NCBI RefSeq assembly: GCF_001050035.1
Contig: NZ_CVTA01000011.1
Span: 62,001-126,000, forward strand
Source of the DNA: Mycolicibacterium komanii
Lineage (GTDB): Bacteria > Actinomycetota > Actinomycetes > Mycobacteriales > Mycobacteriaceae
Direction: 5' to 3'
Length of the DNA: 64,000 bases
Position numbers and translations under genes: made by a program. Shown here in pieces: positions 60,866 to 64,000 of the stretch (its first letter is position 1; each line of letters starts with the position of its first letter). Under the pieces are notes generated by a model, which saw only the letters and a list, made by a program, of their open reading frames with translations, was not told the origin of the DNA and ran no database searches.

Positions 60866-61392
60866 GCTTCGTCCTCCTCGTGCGCCGGACGCCAGTCCTC
60901 GGGACGTTCGAACGTTCGGACCAGCAGTCGTTCGATCACGGCCACCTGGTGGTAGAACGCGCTCAGCGCGCGGTCGGACCCGACGTCGATGACATGCATG
61001 TAGAGCAGGCGGCGGGTCTGGTCGATCTCGAGCACGATCGATCCCGGAATCAGGTTGAAGATGATGACCGCCAGCGACAGCACGAGATCCGACTTCACCG
61101 AAAGCTGCGCGCGCAGCACAGCCGACAGTGGTGGGCGCGGTTTCAGCGACAGCCACGCGACCTGCACCGACGACAGCACCAGCCGGTAGGCGACGGTGAG
61201 GATGAGCCGGATCAGCGACAGCACGTGCAACTTGCCCTCGACCGGCACGGCGGGCAGCGGCAGTAGCCACGTGATCAACGTCGCGACGGCCATGCCGGAA
61301 AGCACATTGGCCGCAGAGAACGTGCCCCACAACAGGATCCAGACGAGTACCAACCAGCACAGGACCCAGATGCGCAGCGCGACGCTTCTCAT
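60862..61392 (-). CDS. mnhE: Mrp/Mnh antiporter subunit E
   Basis: The ATG at 61392, with AGGA upstream, gives 176 residues. Two helices near the N-terminus (VLCWLVLVWILLWGTFSAANVLSGMAVATLITWLLP) precede the MnhE region VAWLSLKPRPPLSAVLRAQLSVKSDLVLSLAVIIFNLIPGSIVLEI. Upstream ATG codons at 61416 and 61440 lie within or near a copy of the short repeat. The real start is therefore uncertain. It follows mnhD and overlaps mnhF. Confidence 0.92.
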   Translation of the reverse strand: MRSVALRIWVLCWLVLVWILLWGTFSAANVLSGMAVATLITWLLPLPAVPVEGKLHVLSLIRLILTVAYRLVLSSVQVAWLSLKPRPPLSAVLRAQLSVKSDLVLSLAVIIFNLIPGSIVLEIDQTRRLLYMHVIDVGSDRALSAFYHQVAVIERLLVRTFERPEDWRPAHEEDEA

Positions 61393-61430
61393 CGGTGCGG
61401 TCCTCGACGCCCTCATCGTGGCCCTCGACT

Positions 61431-61449
61431 CTTCGCGCAAGCGCTCATC
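61431..61449 (-). repeat. Copy of the short junction repeat at mnhD/mnhE
   Basis: CTTCGCGCAAGCGCTCATC here is identical to 32540-32558 at the glnX/glnH junction. On the minus strand it starts at the mnhD stop (TGATGAGCG arrangement) and could be read as a short open frame MSACAKSRGPR, comparable to MSACAKNR near glnH. Only the 19-base core is shared; flanks differ apart from a few bases. Confidence 0.75.
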
Positions 61450-63040
61450 GCTGCCCCACCACGGCCGTGATGTACTCAGCCCTGTCGAGCACCTCGTGCG
61501 ACGCCCTCTCGCTGTAACCGAAGATCGGTCCTGCGAGCACCGTCAACGCCAGGCCCGCCGCGATCAGCGCGCCCGTCGGCCCGACCATTCCCGCCGGCAT
61601 GCGGCCGACGTGGTCGCGGTCGACGAACTGGATGTCCTCGGGTTCGTCGAGCAATGCCGACGGCAACGCCGCGGACAGGTGCCCTTCCGGCGCGTCCGTG
61701 CGCGAGCGCCAGAACGCCTTGGTCCACACCCGAACCACGACGTACAGCGTCAGCAGGCTGGTCACCACACCGCCCCCGACCAGCGTCCAGGCCAGTACGG
61801 AACCGTCCTGCGCACCCGCCTCGAGCAGCGCCACCTTGCCGATGAAACCGGAGAACGGCGGTATACCGCCGAGATTCAGCGCGGGTACGACGAATACGAA
61901 CGCCAGCAACGGGCTGGCGGCCGCCAGCCCACCGAGGCGGTCCAACGTCGACGCGCCGGCCTGGCGTTCAATCAGCCCGACCACCAGGAACAGGGTCGTC
62001 TGCACCAAAATGTGGTGCGCCACATAATAGATCGCGCCGGACATACCGAGCTGGCTGGACAGGGCGATGCCGAACACCATGTATCCGATGTGGCTCACCA
62101 GCGTGAATGACAGCAGTCGTTTGATGTCACTCTGCGCGATCGCGCCGAAGATGCCGATCAGCATCGTCAGCAGCGCCGCCACCAACAGGATCGGGTCCAG
62201 ACCGCCGCTGGGGAACAGCAACGAGTGCGCCCGAATGATCGAGTACACACCGACCTTGGTGAGCAGGCCGGCGAACACGGCGGTGACCGGCGCGGGTGCG
62301 GTCGGGTAGGAGTCGGGCAGCCAGGCCGAGAGTGGGAAGACCGCGGCCTTGATGCCGAAGGCCACCAGCAGGACGGCGAACATCGCCGAACGGATGCCTC
62401 CCGACACATCGTCCAGACGCACGGCGACCTCGGCCAGGTTCAGCGTCCCGGTGGCGCCGTAGACCAGGGCGATGCCGAACAGGAAGATCAGCGACCCGAC
62501 CATCGACACCATCACGTAGGAGATGCCCGCGCGCACACGGTCTTTGCTCGCTCCGATGGTCAGCAGCACGAAGCTCGAGGCCAGCAGCACCTCGAAGCCG
62601 ACGAACAGGTTGAAAAGGTCGCCGGCGAGGAACGCCATGCACACGCCGGCGGACAACACCAGATAGGTGGGCATGAAGATCGACACGGGTTGGCGTTCGT
62701 CACCATCGCGGACACCCTGCCCGATGGCGTAGAACACCACCGCCACCAACACGACCGACGAGACGACGAGCATCAGCGCCGACAACCGGTCCACCACGAG
62801 CGTGATGCCCAGCGGCCCCATGCCGGGGACCGACTGTCCCCAGCCACCGACGTTGAGCACGAGCGTGCCGTCCCTGTCGGCGAGGTAGAGCAGCGCGCCG
62901 CACACCGCGACCACGACACACAACACGACGAGCGTGACGAGCCGCTGCAGTCGCGGCCGCCTGCCGGCGATCAACGTCGTCGCCGCGCCCAACGTGGGCA
63001 GCAGCACGGGCAGGGGAATCAAGGTGGCCGCCAACGTCAT
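61445..63040 (-). CDS. mnhD: Mrp/Mnh antiporter subunit D
   Basis: The 531-residue, fourteen-helix protein is related to complex I NuoM/NuoN. Conserved features include FVGFEVLLASSFVLLTIG (helix 5 Glu), GIKAAVFPLSAWLPDSYPTAPAPVTAVFAGLLTKVGVYSI with the key lysines, and SDIKRLLSFTLVSHIGYMVFG. It should carry part of the proton path of the antiporter. The ATG is 31 bases after the mnhC end, with purine-rich sequence between. Confidence 0.95.
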   Translation of the reverse strand: MTLAATLIPLPVLLPTLGAATTLIAGRRPRLQRLVTLVVLCVVVAVCGALLYLADRDGTLVLNVGGWGQSVPGMGPLGITLVVDRLSALMLVVSSVVLVAVVFYAIGQGVRDGDERQPVSIFMPTYLVLSAGVCMAFLAGDLFNLFVGFEVLLASSFVLLTIGASKDRVRAGISYVMVSMVGSLIFLFGIALVYGATGTLNLAEVAVRLDDVSGGIRSAMFAVLLVAFGIKAAVFPLSAWLPDSYPTAPAPVTAVFAGLLTKVGVYSIIRAHSLLFPSGGLDPILLVAALLTMLIGIFGAIAQSDIKRLLSFTLVSHIGYMVFGIALSSQLGMSGAIYYVAHHILVQTTLFLVVGLIERQAGASTLDRLGGLAAASPLLAFVFVVPALNLGGIPPFSGFIGKVALLEAGAQDGSVLAWTLVGGGVVTSLLTLYVVVRVWTKAFWRSRTDAPEGHLSAALPSALLDEPEDIQFVDRDHVGRMPAGMVGPTGALIAAGLALTVLAGPIFGYSERASHEVLDRAEYITAVVGQR

Positions 63041-63071
63041 GCGCGGTCCGCCTTCGCTCGTTGCTTCCGGA

Positions 63072-63542
63072 TCACTTCGACCCCTCGTATCCGGGCAACG
63101 CGTCCAACTCGTCGGGGGCGTCGGTGTCGCGCGCGGTTTCGGGCTGGGGGCGGTCCTCCTCGACGGCGGCGGTGTCCTTGGCGGCCAACTCGGAGACCTT
63201 CGCGTCCTCCGGGTCGTCGCCCACTTCCTCCTCTGTGGTCAACCGGTAGGTTCGGTAGGCCATCGCCAGCACGAACGCCGCGATGCCCATGGTGATGACG
63301 ATCGCGGTCAGGATCATGCCCTGCGCCAACGGATCTGCGGTGGTGGTCCGGCCGTCGCTGGTTCGGCCCCGGATCGGCGGGGCACCGGACGGGCCGCCTG
63401 CGATGAGGATGAGCAGGTTGATCGCGTTGCCGATCAACAACAGCCCGAGCAGCATTCGCGTCAGGTTGCGTTCGAGCAGCAGGTACACCCCGGCGCTGGT
63501 GAGGCCGCCGAGCAGGACAAGGGGCACGAGCGAAGTCGTCAT
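63072..63542 (-). CDS. mnhC: Mrp/Mnh antiporter subunit C
   Basis: The 156-residue protein is NuoK-like, with three helices: LVLLGGLTSAGVYLLLERNLTRMLLGLLLIGNAINLLILIAGG and ADPLAQGMILTAIVITMGIAAFVLAMAYR. The conserved Glu in helix 1 and the DPLAQ..LTAIVI motif are present. An acidic tail of about 55 residues follows, which is longer than in many homologues. Its ATG overlaps the stop of the B-type gene. Confidence 0.95.
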   Translation of the reverse strand: MTTSLVPLVLLGGLTSAGVYLLLERNLTRMLLGLLLIGNAINLLILIAGGPSGAPPIRGRTSDGRTTTADPLAQGMILTAIVITMGIAAFVLAMAYRTYRLTTEEEVGDDPEDAKVSELAAKDTAAVEEDRPQPETARDTDAPDELDALPGYEGSK

Positions 63543-64000
63543 CGCGAACTCACCGTCGCTCCCAGTTCCTGGCCGAGCTCGACGTCGATGCGGGCGCCGA
63601 GGCTGCGCAACACGTCGAGCACCAGACCCACGACGATGAGGTACACGCCGAGGTCGAAGAACAACGCGGTGACGAACTTGACGGTGCCCAACACCGGCAC
63701 GTCGACCTCGATCAGCGCCGACGACAGCGCGGGCGAGCCCACCAGAAGCGATGCGACCGCGGTTCCCGCGGCCAGTGTCAGCCCCGCGCCGAGGATCTTG
63801 CCCGCGTCCAGCGGCAGCGTCTCACCGAGTTCGTAACGGCCACCGGCGAGGTAGCGCAGCACCAGCGCCAGCCCGGCCGTCAATCCGCCGGCGAACCCGC
63901 CGCCCGGGGTGTTGTGCCCCGCGAAGAAGAAGTACGCCGAGAGCACCATGATCAGCGGGAAGATGACGCGCGTGGCGACCTCCAGGATCAGCGACCGGTG
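63539..64000 (-). CDS. Mrp/Mnh antiporter subunit B domain (5'-partial, may be an A-B fusion)
   Basis: The gene is cut by the right edge of the window. The visible 153 residues read RSLILEVATRVIFPLIMVLSAYFFFAGHNTPGGGFAGGLTAGLALVLRYLAGG, the MnhB signature with GHN-PGGGF. LGTVKFVTALFFDLGVYLIVVGLVLDVL follows. In actinobacteria the B domain is often fused to the large MnhA subunit, and the open frame running off the edge allows that. An internal ATG at 63949 would truncate the first helix and is not preferred. Confidence 0.9.
   Translation of the reverse strand, partial: HRSLILEVATRVIFPLIMVLSAYFFFAGHNTPGGGFAGGLTAGLALVLRYLAGGRYELGETLPLDAGKILGAGLTLAAGTAVASLLVGSPALSSALIEVDVPVLGTVKFVTALFFDLGVYLIVVGLVLDVLRSLGARIDVELGQELGATVSSR

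Overview
This window comes from the chromosome of a mycobacterium, probably a fast-growing Mycolicibacterium-type species. The DNA is GC-rich, GTG starts are frequent, and genes overlap tightly. Both flanks follow the gene order of the Mycobacterium tuberculosis region Rv0406c-Rv0434: metallo-hydrolase, fgd1, (insertion), pta, ackA, pknG, glnH, glnX, mutT3, thiE, thiO, thiS, thiG, lpqL, (insertion), the Rv0420c- and Rv0421c-like genes, thiD, thiC, (different content), xthA, GNAT gene, def, DUF3263 gene, LytR_C gene, sodC, YbdK-type ligase and Lon-N protein. The assignment rests on recognising these proteins; no database search was run.

The most distinctive part is about 21 kb (roughly 3.3-24.9 kb) lying between fgd1 and pta, which are neighbours in M. 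tuberculosis. It encodes what looks like a complete extracellular polysaccharide pathway. The parts are two Gfo/Idh/MocA dehydrogenases, two NAD-dependent epimerases, an unusual TIM-barrel-like protein, a GMC oxidoreductase, an aldo/keto reductase, and several glycosyltransferases including an Alg14/Alg13-like split pair and a GT2-GT4 fusion. Further parts are a Wzx-like flippase, a Wzy/O-antigen-ligase-like polymerase, a Wzz-like co-polymerase fused to a BY-kinase-like domain whose Walker A lysine is missing, a DUF4832-like glycosidase-fold lipoprotein, and a large secreted, membrane-anchored protein resembling BcsB. No priming glycosyl-phosphate transferase, transposase, integrase or tRNA was seen in it. 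A strong intrinsic terminator precedes it. This is my main candidate for an undescribed system: a mycobacterial Wzx/Wzy-type glycan locus.

From 24.9 to 35.1 kb the window holds central metabolism and signalling: acetate activation (pta-ackA), a STAS-domain protein, truncated haemoglobin, the PknG-GlnH-GlnX amino-acid-sensing operon and mutT3. From 35.1 to 41.1 kb a TPP riboswitch controls thiO-thiS-thiG, with thiE divergent; an SGNH hydrolase and two tandem M28-peptidase lipoproteins follow, the second lacking a predicted zinc ligand. From 41.0 to 48.0 kb lies accessory content: an NCS2 permease, an APC permease, small membrane proteins, a double TetR regulator, a Baeyer-Villiger-type monooxygenase and a septum-formation-domain protein. 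From 48.0 to 51.7 kb the thiC-thiD operon is headed by a second TPP riboswitch.

The right part holds a DHA2 drug-efflux-type MFS transporter, xthA, a GNAT protein, def, small conserved genes, sodC with a Gly/Gln/His-rich linker, a carboxylate-amine ligase, a Lon-N protein and a methyltransferase. Last come the C, D, E, F and G genes of an Mrp/Mnh cation/proton antiporter operon, with the B-like gene cut by the window edge. A short repeat with the core CTTCGCGCAAGCGCTCATC sits exactly at operon stop codons in two unrelated operons (glnX/glnH and mnhD/mnhE).
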